From Clusia tigrina (Eukaryota; Arthropoda; Insecta; Diptera; Clusiidae), in contig OV050032.1 of NCBI GenBank assembly GCA_920105625.2, positions 19,735,981-19,799,980 on the forward strand: DNA of 64,000 nt. The letters are read 5' to 3'. Each line of letters starts with the position of its first letter. The stretch's first letter is position 1. The translations under genes and the position numbers were made by a program. The notes under the pieces were generated by a model, which saw only the letters and a list, made by a program, of their open reading frames with translations, ran no database searches and was not told where the DNA came from. This document shows positions 1-10,526 of this stretch, in pieces.

Positions 1-1524
1 ATATAGAGATTAATTCGTGGAACTACAAATCCTCCTATGCACAGTTAGGAATGCGAGACTTGACAGTGGAGTGGGACATATGCCTGCCTTGAACTCAGCG
101 AATGCATTCGCTCAGCCTTATCTCAGTCTTATTCTCAGTATGCATACACGATTCGTACAGTGGCAAATTAAAGTAGGGGTCACACTAATGTCGACCAAGC
201 TGCTTGCTGTGCTCCAATTTATATTTAAATTCATTTCAACTTCCGCTTAAGTATTGATGCCACACAAATATTAAAGCAAGAAAAAACCTCGTATATAAAT
301 ACAAGCAAAAAATTTGGCGCGGAAGCGGAAATTTGGTTGGCAAAAATGGCCATAATGAAATCGACGAAATAAATGCACATAATTAAAAGTTGGCAAGTGG
401 AATTTGCATTTAAATGTATTTAAAAATGCACATTTCATTAAAGGTATGCTCGGATCCGTAGAAAACGAAAAAAAGATGGTCAAAAGCCAGCACAGCATAT
501 GAGAATGTGGGGCGCTCGGGCGTATGAGCGACGCGCATTTAAGATGACCCAGAGGAACCGCAGTCGATATGCTAACAAGATCGCGCTGATGTATGCTTTT
601 ATACAAACACGCGTGCTGCTGCCGCTACCGCATCCTTCAAGTCCTTGTACGGGTCATATGCGAATGTTCTTACATGCGTATGTAAAAGTGTTGAATGGCT
701 TTCTAACTGATTTGGCATTCAGCTACTCAAACACCAAGGAGCAGTGACACATACGCATGTAGACGACCGTGTCACACACACTCACATACCCACACAAACA
801 CACTTACCCACTCGCTGAAATAAATGCACGAATTGCTATGCGTGAAAGACACTAAATTAGAGATTCGAACTTCGCAAATTAACATAAAAGGTGCAACTAC
901 AGCTAATTTAATTTCTGTTCAGCTGTCAAATGAGAGGCGAACAATTTGAAAAATTATTACTTTGACATTTAAGCAAACAAAGCAGCAAACAAGAAAAACT
1001 GTTAAATCTATTGAACCGGATCTGCATGCGCGAATGTTCAACAAAGCGGAGACAATTCAATTTGATGTGAATCAATGCGGCAATGATAAAAATTGAAACA
1101 TGAAAGAACGAAAGTGAAACTTGAAAATAAAAGTCAAAACTCACAAAACACGGCGAGAAAGACTTTCTTTGTTCTCGGCCGAGCGGTGAGATTCCATAAC
1201 ATAAAAGTCAATTGCTGTTATTTGGAAGCGAACGAACCTGAACCCAGCCATCGGCGGGTATCAATAACAAGCCGAATCAAGATCGAGATGAGAAGCGGCC
1301 AGAAGGGTAGGGCCACTTCTTGCCAAGCTGCGACTATAACATAACTGAACGTGTTTGCGATGTTCTGAGGAGTTCTGAAATGTTCTGACAGCTTAAATAA
1401 GACTATCTAGGCTCGCGTGTCTGCATAGTGAAAACGTTGGCTTTGGCTGCAAGAGCAAAAAGAAAGGAGCTGCTGAATATAACGCAATAGACAAAGCAGT
1501 GAAAGTGAACGGGAACATAAAATA
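1..1524. other. Upstream noncoding region
   Basis: No convincing coding exon is seen. The open frames here are short and lack any recognisable domain or splice context. It contains short CA-rich runs near 770-810. The last 130 bases lead into the first coding exon at 1525. A TTAAATAA-like stretch near 1394 could be a TATA-type element of the downstream cuticle gene, but this is only a guess. Confidence 0.5.
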
Positions 1525-1554
1525 ATGGGAAGATCCATTGTGCATGTGTCACTG
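1525..1554 (+). CDS. Cuticle gene exon 1 (start codon, signal peptide part 1)
   Basis: ATG GGA AGA ... CTG encodes [10 protein letters not shown], followed by donor GTAATT. The exon ends in phase 0. Joining it to the next exon completes a typical signal peptide, which is why this ATG is chosen over downstream ones. Confidence 0.75.
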
Positions 1555-4500
1555 GTAATTTTAAGCGTGCCTTACACGGTCATTCATTTGACTTCAAAGT
1601 GATATAAGTATTTTTGAAAATGTGGGTATGCGTCACATGGACACCAGTTGATGAACTTTTTTACACACATTTTTCACTGATCCATCTACATGATTGACCG
1701 TCTAAGGACCGCTTTTGTCTATAAATCATCGCGAAAGCTTCAGCGAGCATAGAATCACACGTTAAAAGCTCCACATCCACACATGCGCACACTCGACTGC
1801 GTTTATGTGCGCCGGGCACTACTCCTCTTTTATTTTGTTCCTTTAATCTCAATCCCAAACTAAGAACCATTTTTGTTTTCTCTCCCACACAGGCCATCGC
1901 TTGCATATTAGTGCAATGCGCCCTCTCTGCGAAATTTGACGCGGAGAATCGTCGTCTCCTTCTCGATATAAATGATCCAAAAACATCAAATCAACAATAC
2001 TATTCGTCGAACTTTGACACAAGTAAGTAAAACGTTTCCAATTTCTTCACTACAGTTGCTCTCCTCATACACACATGTTCCTCATACCTATAACTTACTA
2101 CTATTACTACTACCACCACTACTACTACTACTACTCACCCATCTCCTTACTATAGTCATAATAATCTCTATCTTCTTCTCTTTCTCTTTCTCACAATTAC
2201 TATTACCATCTCTTTCTCTCTCTTTCCTATTTCAATTTCAATCATTGTACTTTTTCTTGTCATAAATTGTTTTTCATTTCCTTACCTTCAGATAGTTAGT
2301 TTTTGTTCACATGTTATCACCCTGTATTTCGTAGTATTTGTTTTTTTTTTCTTTGAAGTGTACACGTGGCCGTGCCTACACAAATACTCTCATTTTACTA
2401 TTTCAATTGACAAAAATTTTAAATTGAAATTTTGGAAATGTGTTCATAGACGTGGTACTCTCACGATACATTCGTTTTTAAGTGAATTTGTCTATTTTTA
2501 TAGTTGAACTAATTCGTAGTTTGCTGTCGTAGATAAAACATAATAATTTAATTAAACATTTAAAATTTTATTTATTCTTTAATAATTTAATTTATTCTCG
2601 TAATTAGTTATTTAATTAATAATACCGTAGCGCGCTGTAGCCTAAACAAACTTAAAGCAAAACGTAGCTGTATGTAGTTTTTGTACGCAAATGCCCAACA
2701 ACAAAAACAAAAACAACAACAACAACAACAACAAACTAAAAATTTATGTATTGATTATGTCACATACACACACATATGAGGTATTCATTGAAAGAATTGT
2801 TGTTCTTGTAGCTTTACTAAAACAAAAACCATGTAGTTAAAACAATAAAAAATCGAACTCAAACTCAACTCTCGTAAACTCCTCTCAATTGTAAATATTT
2901 TCGAGCCAATTCAACACACTTTATATCTATATTTATTTCGTTAATTGTATTAGTGGAAACAGTTACATAAAAGCTTCGCATACTCATCCCCTCACCATTA
3001 CCCAACAACAAAAACAAACACCATCCAACTATTTCCTTTCTAAACCGAAACAGATCACAAAAGTAAACCGTAAAAAAAAACCAAAACCAAACCAAAACCA
3101 AAACCAAAAACAAAACCAGAACCAGAACAAAACCAACACGAAGAAAAAGAGGCTAAAAAGATTCAATATTTTCCGCACAATTTCAGTAAAGAGACAAAAT
3201 TATCCCATCCACAGTCCTTGCACCCTATGAAATCCCTGGACATGCCTCCCACACCCCACAGCTTATCTGGCACTCTCGCCGATGAGCCCACGTGCGTTAA
3301 GCCGAACTACACTTGAAGAGTCGTGACCATATTTTGTTGTATATTGTTAGAGCTCCGACCCGGGTATTTGTGAAAATGTAAGCGCATCTACAGACGCGCA
3401 ACAACAGGAAATTTCATGTATGTCTGACCTGTCCGACCCCCCTCTGACCAAATCCACCATTACACATAACTCTGTCGTTTTCCTTCTATACCGTTTCAAA
3501 TCATTCTTCACTTGCAAATCAAATCACAATGAAACAATGAAAAAACGCACTCTGCCACACTCCTCTAAATGAGAAAATAAATAAATAATAATAAAAACAA
3601 TTAAAAACAAAATAAATGAAAAATAAAACGTACAAATTGAAAATCTCAACACTCACCAAACCCCAACACCACTCTAAGGCGCCTACCGTTACGGTTACGA
3701 TATCGGTACAACCGGTAATTTCCACCACGAGACGCGTGGTCCCGACGGCGTCACCTACGGCTGCTATGGCCACATCGACCCCTACAAAATCCTGCGAGCT
3801 ACCCACTACGTGGCGGACAAGCACGGCTACCGCACCGTCGAGCCCTCCAAGCCTGTTGAAACGTTCCCCACGCAGGATGGCGGTGGAATCGTCTTGCAGT
3901 GGAACGAACTGTACTTCCCTGTTGGCTGCGGCAAGTTCGAAGGCGGCGCCCACCTCGAAATTCCATACATCGTAGTTGATGAAGTACGTTTCTGGCAGTT
4001 CATGCTTTCCAAATTGCGGCCCATTTTATACGCTGTTGTGTCCTTCCATTGCAGAGTAAAAAAGTAAATTTCCCCGAATTCAAAACTTCAAAGATCAGTA
4101 AAGGCTCAGCAGATCGGAGCGAAACAATTACTATTGGTGGCGGCGCGAAAGAACGCATTACTGCCGGCACAGGTCTCTTTGATACTGGCAAAGATCACAC
4201 TTTTGAACCTGGAGTACAGGCGCCCTCCTCCCACTCCACAGTGGCGGCTCTCAGACCTGGCGCTAGCGGAAATCATGATAGTGAGCATTTTGAGAATTCG
4301 CTTGCCTGTTGAAGTATGTGTCGCTGCCAACGCGCAATTTGCTTGTGTTTCAGATGGCGACGGAACAAAGATTTCACATGGACATCCATTGCCAGGGCTT
4401 ACAATTCAGACCCACGTCGGCCATCAAAAGACTCCTTCAGATTATAATGTGCAGCCAGTGGGTCACCCCGCTGGCGGTAGCGGTGGTTTTGGTCCAGATG

Positions 4501-7068
4501 GTCCGATCGGCACAGGTATAGGGGGCTCGGGCCTTCTAGTCGGCTTTGGCGGTCCAAATGGTCCAAATGGTCCAAATGGTCCAAACGGCCCAGACGGCTC
4601 AATCGGTCCAAATGGTCCAAACGGCCCAGGCGGTCCAGATGGACCCGATGGACCACAAGGTCCATACGGCCCAGGCGGTCCTGGCGGCCCAGGCGGTCCT
4701 GGCGGTCCAGGCGGTCCTGGCGGTCCTGGCGGTCCAGGCGGTCCTGGCGGTCCAGACGGTCCTGGTGGCCGACCCGGTCCTCCTGGCCCGGGTGGTCCTG
4801 GCGGTTTTCCGGGTCCAGCTGGACCAGCCGGACCGTATGGGCCTCACGGATTCACTGAAACTGGACCAACAAGCCCCCTCGGAGCCGGTGCACCATATGA
4901 CCCAATCGGACAAGCCAATATAGTCCCAGGCGGCATATCCGGAACACCAAATCTACCAGGAGTACCATACTCACCATCATCAGGTAACTATGGACCTCAG
5001 GAGCACCCCGCACCAGATTCCATTGACAGTTACGGAGTACCTGGCCTACCTGGTCTACCTGGACTATTGGTGAAGCCTGAACCAGCCGGTTTGGGCACCC
5101 CAGGAGAACCGTCATCGTTCACACTGCTGCATAAACAGACAACATTCCTAAGCGGTTCTCCTGGGGGCGTCGGATACGAGCAAGGTTAGCGAAAAGCAAT
5201 CGCAGCGCTAAATATTAGGCACACTTTCAAAGAGCACTTACGACCATTCGAAACGATTGTGAGCTTTGCGGAAAGAGTTTGGAATGAGCTTGGTTGAGAA
5301 TGGCTGAACCACGGGTTTCCGCTGTTGTTGTCGCTGTTGCTGATGCTGTTACTGTCACTACTGCTGCTGCTGCTGCTGTTGCTGCTGCTGCCGTTGTTGT
5401 TGCCCACAGAAAGTCTGCTCATGAACAGGGTGTTTCAGTGGACAGCAGACGCGCACTGAGTAAACTCGCCTTCGAAGCAGAGAAAGAGCTTTAGAGCTGC
5501 CCAATGTTGAATGCTGTGGACTGCTGGCAGTCGACCAATATTTTAAATGAGTTTTTGGCATGATTCCCTCATTTCGACCCGCCTTTTGGAAGATCAAATC
5601 AAAATTTTCACTAGCCCCCCCAAAAAACGACACATTTAAAATATTTCGTTGCTGCCCTGTCGCTATTCTCGAGCTCTTTTTCTTCTCAAATGTGCTTACG
5701 TTTCGTTGAGGAAATTCAGATGTGTTGCAATCGTTACACTGATATCAGGAAGACACGCTCATATCGCCATGCTTACGTTTGAAAACTTTCCAGTAGTTAC
5801 TTGCATAGTTTTGCTAACCACACTACTAGCCGTTTGCTCCTAAAACTCCGCCATTATCCGCTTTGAGCTGTAATCATTTAATAACGTATTCTCGTAGTTA
5901 AACTAAACCAATTTAACCACTGTGCTTTATTAATCCAATACAATCCAATCGAATCCAATCCAATCCAATCCAATCCAATCCAATCAATAAGTTTATTTGT
6001 TAGAGAAAGACAAAAACTGAACAAATCGCGAACGAAAAGATGGTGGAAGCGCTTGCATTGTGCGCAGTCTGGCTGTATGAGTGAAGCTTCCCATCCCTTC
6101 AAGCTTCCGCTTGGCAGCTGGTTTGAGGGGCTTAGAGTATCCGAAGTGCCTCGGTGCACCTCCAACTTTCGCTCAAATTTCTCATTCTGCCTGAAGGGCT
6201 GCTGATCAGGCTCTTTGGGCAAGCGATTTGGAGAGTCTGAAGATCCCCGCCCGCTCTTCACAAGCATTCGCTCACATAATTGCATTCAAAAGCTTCCGTT
6301 TCGTTTACCAAGTTATTAACTAGAATAGTTCTGGAAAATTTCAAACGTTTATGATCTGCAGTTCTAGAACCAACCACTCAGAAAATAACACATCCCCGCA
6401 GAGCATGAGGCAATAATCAATTAGCGAGGCAACGGCAGGACAATTCAAACCTCTCAGCGAGCGGCCCGACCTAACAGCTCAGCTCGTTCCAAATTGTTTT
6501 TCCGAATATACATTTAAGAGCTTTTAAGGCAATTATTTACTACGTATTTATAAAGAACGAAATGCACTGAATTAATTTATTGTACCACCTTATATGCACT
6601 CACATACACAACTAGCTGCTATCTGGACACGCACCGAGTGTGTGTGTGTGCGTTTAACCACCTCAAATGCCAAGCACAATTAATAATAACAACAACAACA
6701 ACAAAACACCACACAATATACTATTTCACATAAATAATTAATGCCACTTATTAATTAATATACCAAGTATAGCCAATGCCAATTTTATGTATAATTTACT
6801 TTATTTAAGTTTTGTTTATTTTCAGCCGAAATCAATTTTTATTTGCAAATATGTTGACCGTTAATCGTAACCGCACCTCTTTGAGCTTTCCATTGAGACA
6901 CCTCAAGAGATGATTGAATCAGTAGGGAACTTTATGTCACTGCACTTTTTTTTTGCTCAAGCACGTTTGCATACGAACTTATGCGGCTCTCTTTCCTGTT
7001 CATCTGCACATGGAAGAGAGCTCACTCTCAGTCTCTCACTCACACACCCACCATACAAACACACCCAC

Positions 7069-7102
<34 letters not shown>

Positions 7103-10100
7103 GCCCAAACACACACAAACTCACACACACATACACACATGCTCAGTCACTCATTCATACCCTCATTGACACGCACCCACAGATACACTGGCCGTAAGCC
7201 GCCAGCTGTCATATGTCATCCCTTATCCCTCATCCCTCATCCGTCATCTGTCATACCAACGCTGCTTGACCGCACCTAATCCTAATCCTAACCCTAATCC
7301 CAAGCTAACCGAACCGACCCGACCCGAATCTAACCTAACCCGATCTAAACTAATGAACACTTGCCTCACCCATTACCGCTAAGGCAATAACAACAACATC
7401 AAGAACTACTGGCAGTCACGGTGGGGAGCTGGTCAACTAACACAGTGGTTAGATCGTTGAATTGTTGAAAGGAATTGGAAGGTTGAAATTTGGAAATTCA
7501 TTTACTAACACCCCATCCAGGTTTGGGTTGCTACGTAGTCGTTCGCTTTATTTGAAAGCCTGCAGCTTGAAGCTTTTAGAAGTATACTAAGTAGTTATTG
7601 TTGTATGTACTCATACCTAGTCGTATGTATCGTATCTCTTATCAATAGTTATGAATGTAGTACCCGAAGCACACTATTGGAACCCATCATTAATACTTGT
7701 TTGCAACATTATGCTCTCTTTTTCTATTTTATAGGATCCGGTAAATATAGTGGTTTTGATGATGGTCGTTATAAAGGTAAGTTTGTGAAAAGTTCGTCCC
7801 GCCCACAAGTACTTATATCTTTGTCTATCGTCTTGTTGCAGGTATTAACGAGGGTAAATATTATCATGATGATTCCGGTCGTTATGTTCATGTTGAAGGC
7901 CCAACTGGTCCACCAGCGCCACCCTATGTACATGTAATTGGCCCTGAAGGCGGTGTAGGCGGTGAAGGCGGTACAGGTTCTGGTGGAGGCTTCGGACCAG
8001 GTGGCCCCAATGGTCTCGGCGGTCCAAACGGACCCGGCGGCCCATTTGGACCAAAAGGACCAGGCGGACCACCCGGACCACCCGGCCCACCAGGACCTAA
8101 CGGACCACCAGGTTTTTATCCATTTTGGTTAATAAAATTGATTACATTCTAAAACGGTTGCGTGAAACATAGGACCTCATGGACCCACTCGCCCAGGACC
8201 TGGAGGACCATACGGACCACCCGGACCTCCCGGACCACCTGGCCCAACACGTCCCGGCCCTGGAGGACCACCCGGACCTCCCGGTCCACATGGTCCCGGC
8301 AAACCAGGCCCACCCGGACCTCCAGGACCCGGATATCCAGGACCTCACGGACCCAATAAAACACCAAAAGATCCCAGAGATTCAAAAGCCGACACACCTG
8401 GCTATCTGCCTCCTAACGGCAAAACTGGTAAAATAATGCAACCTAATAAATCGACCTCATTTCAAGTAGACATTGCACAACCTAAGAAAATAACCACCAC
8501 AAATACGCAAACATCTTTTGTGCCAAATTATGAAAACAATAATGTAAACACACAAAAGAAAGTTACCACAAGCACCACCACTACAAATACCAATAAGCAA
8601 ATTTTTAATAATAATAGCAATGTTAATAAGACTCCACTAACTTATATTCCCCCTTCTTCTCCTCCTTCTCCTCCCCAATACATCACCACGAACACAAACA
8701 ATAACGTTCCTGTGAATCCACCATCCTCCCAACTAAACCAACTACAAAAACTCACAACGACAACTACAACCACGCACCACCACCAGGATACCACTATTGA
8801 GAAGGACAAACCGCATAAGACCATAACCACAACGACGACCTCGAATCAGAATTCTGGTAATATAAATGGGTTCAAGTTTGATAAGACCATAACAAGCAAC
8901 CACAACACTAACCCATACATCGACACAAACACCAACACAAACACAAACAGAAACACGAACACGGACTCCAACAGAAACACCAAGACCAACACCAATACGA
9001 ATACGGTCACGAACACATACTTAGAGGGAAACATAAACACAAATCGGTACCCGAGACCAGAGGGATTCCGAAAGGACACCACGACGAATACACACAACAC
9101 CGGCACGTACACCCAACCCGAGACCATTGAGAAGACCACTACCACCACCACGCACTCCAACACGCAGAAAGAGAACACAAACACGTACACCAAGCCGGGA
9201 AGAGTTGAGAAGACTTTCAGCACCTTTACCAAAGACAACTACGTCAACAAAGCTGTACCACCGTTCTCCTCTGAGAACCTCCAGAAGGTGGTGGAAACGG
9301 GGACAACGACGACGCACGTCGACTCAAATTTTCCAAGTAGAACCACAAACACCCACACTAATGAATATGACCAGTTCCGTGAGAAGAATGTGATCACTCC
9401 ACCGAACTTCCACACAAACACCAATACCAATACCAACACGAATACAAACACGAATACAGGCACGAACAGAAACACCAACACGTTCACGAAAACGCACAAC
9501 AACATTAACACGAACACCAACACAAACACCAACACTGACAACAACAGCAACACGTACAATTCCAATAATAACAAAAATATAACCCCACGTCCCACTTCTC
9601 CCGCATTCCCAATACCACAGAAAACAGAAAACTACTGCCCATGTAATGCTGATAAGACGCACTCATCAAAACACTCAACAACCTCTACAACATCTTCCTA
9701 TAATCCGTCCTCCAACTCCAACTATAATCAGCAATTTGCCACAACAACCGGCTTTACCGGACAAGCGAATTTTGGCAACATAATGAACTCCATGTCACTA
9801 CTACAGCAATTGCCAGTATTCCCCCAAGCACCAGGCTATCCGGCAACATACGCTCCAGACAAGATACCGAAGGGGGCAGTTATTGTCTTCATGCCGGTGG
9901 TCATATTGCCACCAGAAGCCTACGACAACTGCGACGAGAATACGAAACAGTCGAACAATAACCATCAGCAAAACATCGACTCCTTCCCATTGGGAGTCCA
10001 GCCAGCACCCATACCGGCGAGCTTCAGCTTAAACTCGCTATTTGCCGGAGGCGCTAGAAGAGATCAGTGCATGTGCCCCTGCTCATGCACTCAGAACATA

Positions 10101-10526
10101 CCAGAGCGAGTGCACAAGAAACGCGACACAGACGTGGCTGATGCACCAGCACCAGCAACGGAACAAGCAGCAGCACCAGTAGAATCGGCTGTGGAAGAAT
10201 TGGACAGCGTGGCTTCTGAAACTACGCAAACAGGTAAACTCGACGACCGTGAGAACTCACAGCCACAGATACAGACACCGACTCAGACGCAGGCGACAGA
10301 GACCAAAGCGACTATTGCCGCTGACAGCAACGTAATTAACAATTCGCGAACAATCAAATTGACCACGACGGGGGCGCACGCAGCAAGTGATGCCGGTGGG
10401 GAAAAGGTAACGGTAGAAACGACGAAGGAATCGAAACCGACCACCACCAACACGACCACAGCGACTGACACGACAGATAAACCTGTAGCATCAACAGTCG
10501 CTGCTGAAGAAAAGAGGAACGCCTAG
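1525..10526 (+). CDS. Secreted RR-type cuticle protein with collagen-like and Thr/Asn-rich regions (8 exons)
   Basis: Join 1525-1554, 1893-2022, 3679-3983, 4055-4280, 4354-5184, 7735-7776, 7842-8111, 8173-10526. The frame is continuous over 1395 codons plus TAG, with GT/AG at every junction. Residues 1-23 are a hydrophobic signal peptide ending CALSA. Residues 55-117 are a Rebers-Riddiford-like chitin-binding domain ([16 protein letters not shown], then [24 protein letters not shown]) carrying a Cys. Residues 297-395 are 33 Gly-X-Y triplets. Residues 508-545 carry the cuticle-type motif [13 protein letters not shown] followed by HDDSGRYVH. Gly-Pro-X blocks follow to about 700, then Thr/Asn-rich low complexity and Cys motifs (YCPC, CMCPCSC). 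The predicted role is extracellular structural, chitin-associated cuticle. It lies upstream of Lkr; from memory the fly gene numbered next to Lkr (CG10625) is also a cuticle protein, so orthology is possible but unproven. The poly(A) signal is unclear; an ATTAAA lies at 11300. Confidence 0.85.
1893..2022 (+). CDS. Cuticle gene exon 2 (signal peptide end, mature N-terminus)
   Basis: The acceptor is TCTCCCACACAG and the donor is GTAAGT. It begins [13 protein letters not shown], the end of the signal core and the predicted cleavage site, then [14 protein letters not shown] and so on to SSNFDT. It ends in phase 1 with one base (A). Confidence 0.8.
2023..3678 (+). other. Intron 2 of the cuticle gene, with simple repeats
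   Basis: This 1.66-kb intron is pyrimidine-rich near 2090-2240, with (CTA)n at about 2097-2140. It has (CAA)n near 2700-2735 and AAAACC-type repeats at about 3070-3130. A possible alternative terminal exon at 3187-3316 is described separately. Confidence 0.6.
3187..3316 (+). other. Possible alternative terminal exon
   Basis: TTTCAG precedes an open frame of 42 codons and TGA, containing [20 protein letters not shown] and ending CVKPNYT. It would join exon 2 in frame only through a second donor at 2027 (GTAAAA, 4 bases beyond the main one). Codon choice looks protein-like, but there is no domain. This is a speculative isoform; the stretch may equally be noncoding. Confidence 0.2.
3679..3983 (+). 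CDS. Cuticle gene exon 3: RR-variant chitin-binding domain
   Basis: It opens after CTCTAAG and closes at GAA before GTACGT (phase 1 to phase 0). It encodes [20 protein letters not shown], then [20 protein letters not shown] and [15 protein letters not shown]. This follows the order of the R&R consensus (aromatic start, G-rich turn, Y-VAD-x-GY-x-V-x-P end). GCYG carries a Cys not found in canonical RR-1 or RR-2 domains. A second Cys is in [11 protein letters not shown], after the domain. Confidence 0.85.
4055..4280 (+). CDS. Cuticle gene exon 4 (linker)
   Basis: The acceptor is TTCCATTGCAG and the donor is GTGAGC; flanking introns are 71 and 73 bp. It encodes a hydrophilic linker, [18 protein letters not shown] onward, with no recognised domain. 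Phase 0 to 1. Confidence 0.75.
4354..5184 (+). CDS. Cuticle gene exon 5: collagen-like Gly-X-Y exon
   Basis: The exon follows GTGTTTCAG and ends CAAG before GTTAGC. It holds 33 unbroken Gly-X-Y triplets (4551-4847), mainly GPN, GPG, GPD and GPA, then a Pro/Gly-rich segment. Reading through the donor gives GGT TAG, so an unspliced transcript stops at 5189. A short isoform ending YEQG is therefore possible. Phase 1 to 1. Confidence 0.8.
4551..4847 (+). repeat. Collagen-type GXY coding repeat (9-bp unit)
   Basis: The run is 33 consecutive codon triplets of GGN-XXX-YYY, with a core of nine GGYCCWGGC units at about 4671-4751. It is both a DNA minisatellite (period 9, with an 18-bp higher-order pattern) and a coding repeat. 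The long open frames on the other frames and strand here are shadows of this repeat. Confidence 0.85.
5933..5985. repeat. (AATCC)n microsatellite
   Basis: About ten near-perfect copies of the pentamer CAATC/AATCC, with one CAATCGAATC variant. It lies in intron 5 of the cuticle gene. Confidence 0.85.
7059..7140. repeat. (CA)n microsatellite
   Basis: Long CA dinucleotide runs with interruptions (CAAACA, CGCCCAAA), in intron 5 of the cuticle gene. They create spurious His/Thr-rich open frames. Confidence 0.85.
7276..7345. repeat. Degenerate CCTAA-type repeat
   Basis: Runs of CTAATC, CCTAACC, CGACC and CTAACC. It resembles a degenerate telomere-like hexamer but is short, intronic and irregular, so it is best read as simple repeat. 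Confidence 0.5.
7735..7776 (+). CDS. Cuticle gene exon 6 (42-bp micro-exon)
   Basis: The exon lies between TTTTATAG and GTAAGT. It encodes [14 protein letters not shown], phase 1 to 1. The YSG/DDGRY motif continues directly into [17 protein letters not shown] of exon 7, which supports the join. Confidence 0.8.
7842..8111 (+). CDS. Cuticle gene exon 7 (GRYVH motif and Gly-Pro-X block)
   Basis: It follows CTTGTTGCAG, after a 65-bp intron, and ends CCACCAG before GTTTTT (a weak donor). It encodes [20 protein letters not shown], then [10 protein letters not shown], a Gly-rich stretch and Gly-Pro-X triplets ([21 protein letters not shown]). Phase 1 to 1. Confidence 0.8.
8173..10526 (+). CDS. Cuticle gene exon 8: Gly-Pro-X block, Thr/Asn-rich region, C-terminus
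   Basis: It starts after AAACATAG (61-bp intron) and runs in one frame for 784 codons to TAG. The ATG at 8436 is internal, because the frame is open and collagen-like upstream of it. Order: Gly-Pro-X blocks broken by TRP, GKP and GYP; a Thr/Asn-rich low-complexity region with long (NT)n runs (about 8890-9560); YCPC; a less biased segment with [27 protein letters not shown] followed by the dibasic VHKKRD; and an acidic Thr/Ala-rich end. The large open frames antisense to the ACN-rich sequence are shadows. Confidence 0.85.
8890..9560 (+). repeat. AAC/ACN-rich coding repeat (Asn-Thr runs)
   Basis: Imperfect AACACN AACACN tandem repeats encode alternating Asn-Thr with Arg, Lys and Asp interruptions, densest at 8925-9015 and 9412-9560. 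The frame is preserved throughout. Confidence 0.75.

Larger units (their letters stand above)
5185..7734 (+). other. Intron 5 of the cuticle gene, rich in microsatellites
   Basis: This 2.55-kb intron has a CTG/GTT-rich tract (5322-5402), an (AATCC)n tract (5933-5985), a (CA)n tract (7059-7140) and a CCTAA-rich run (7276-7345). I see no exon with both splice sites and coding character inside it. Confidence 0.6.

Noticed and set aside
6953..7279. His/Thr-rich open frames at 7 kb
   Set aside because: Product of the (CA)n microsatellite in intron 5 of the cuticle gene.
8642..9662. Several long minus-strand open frames rich in Val, Phe and Cys
   Set aside because: They are antisense shadows of the ACN/AAC-rich coding repeat in exon 8 of the cuticle gene, which lacks the complementary stop triplets.
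8436..10526. A separate 696-residue gene starting at ATG 8436
   Set aside because: The frame is open upstream to 8173 with in-frame Gly-Pro-X coding and a matching acceptor, so this ATG is internal to exon 8.
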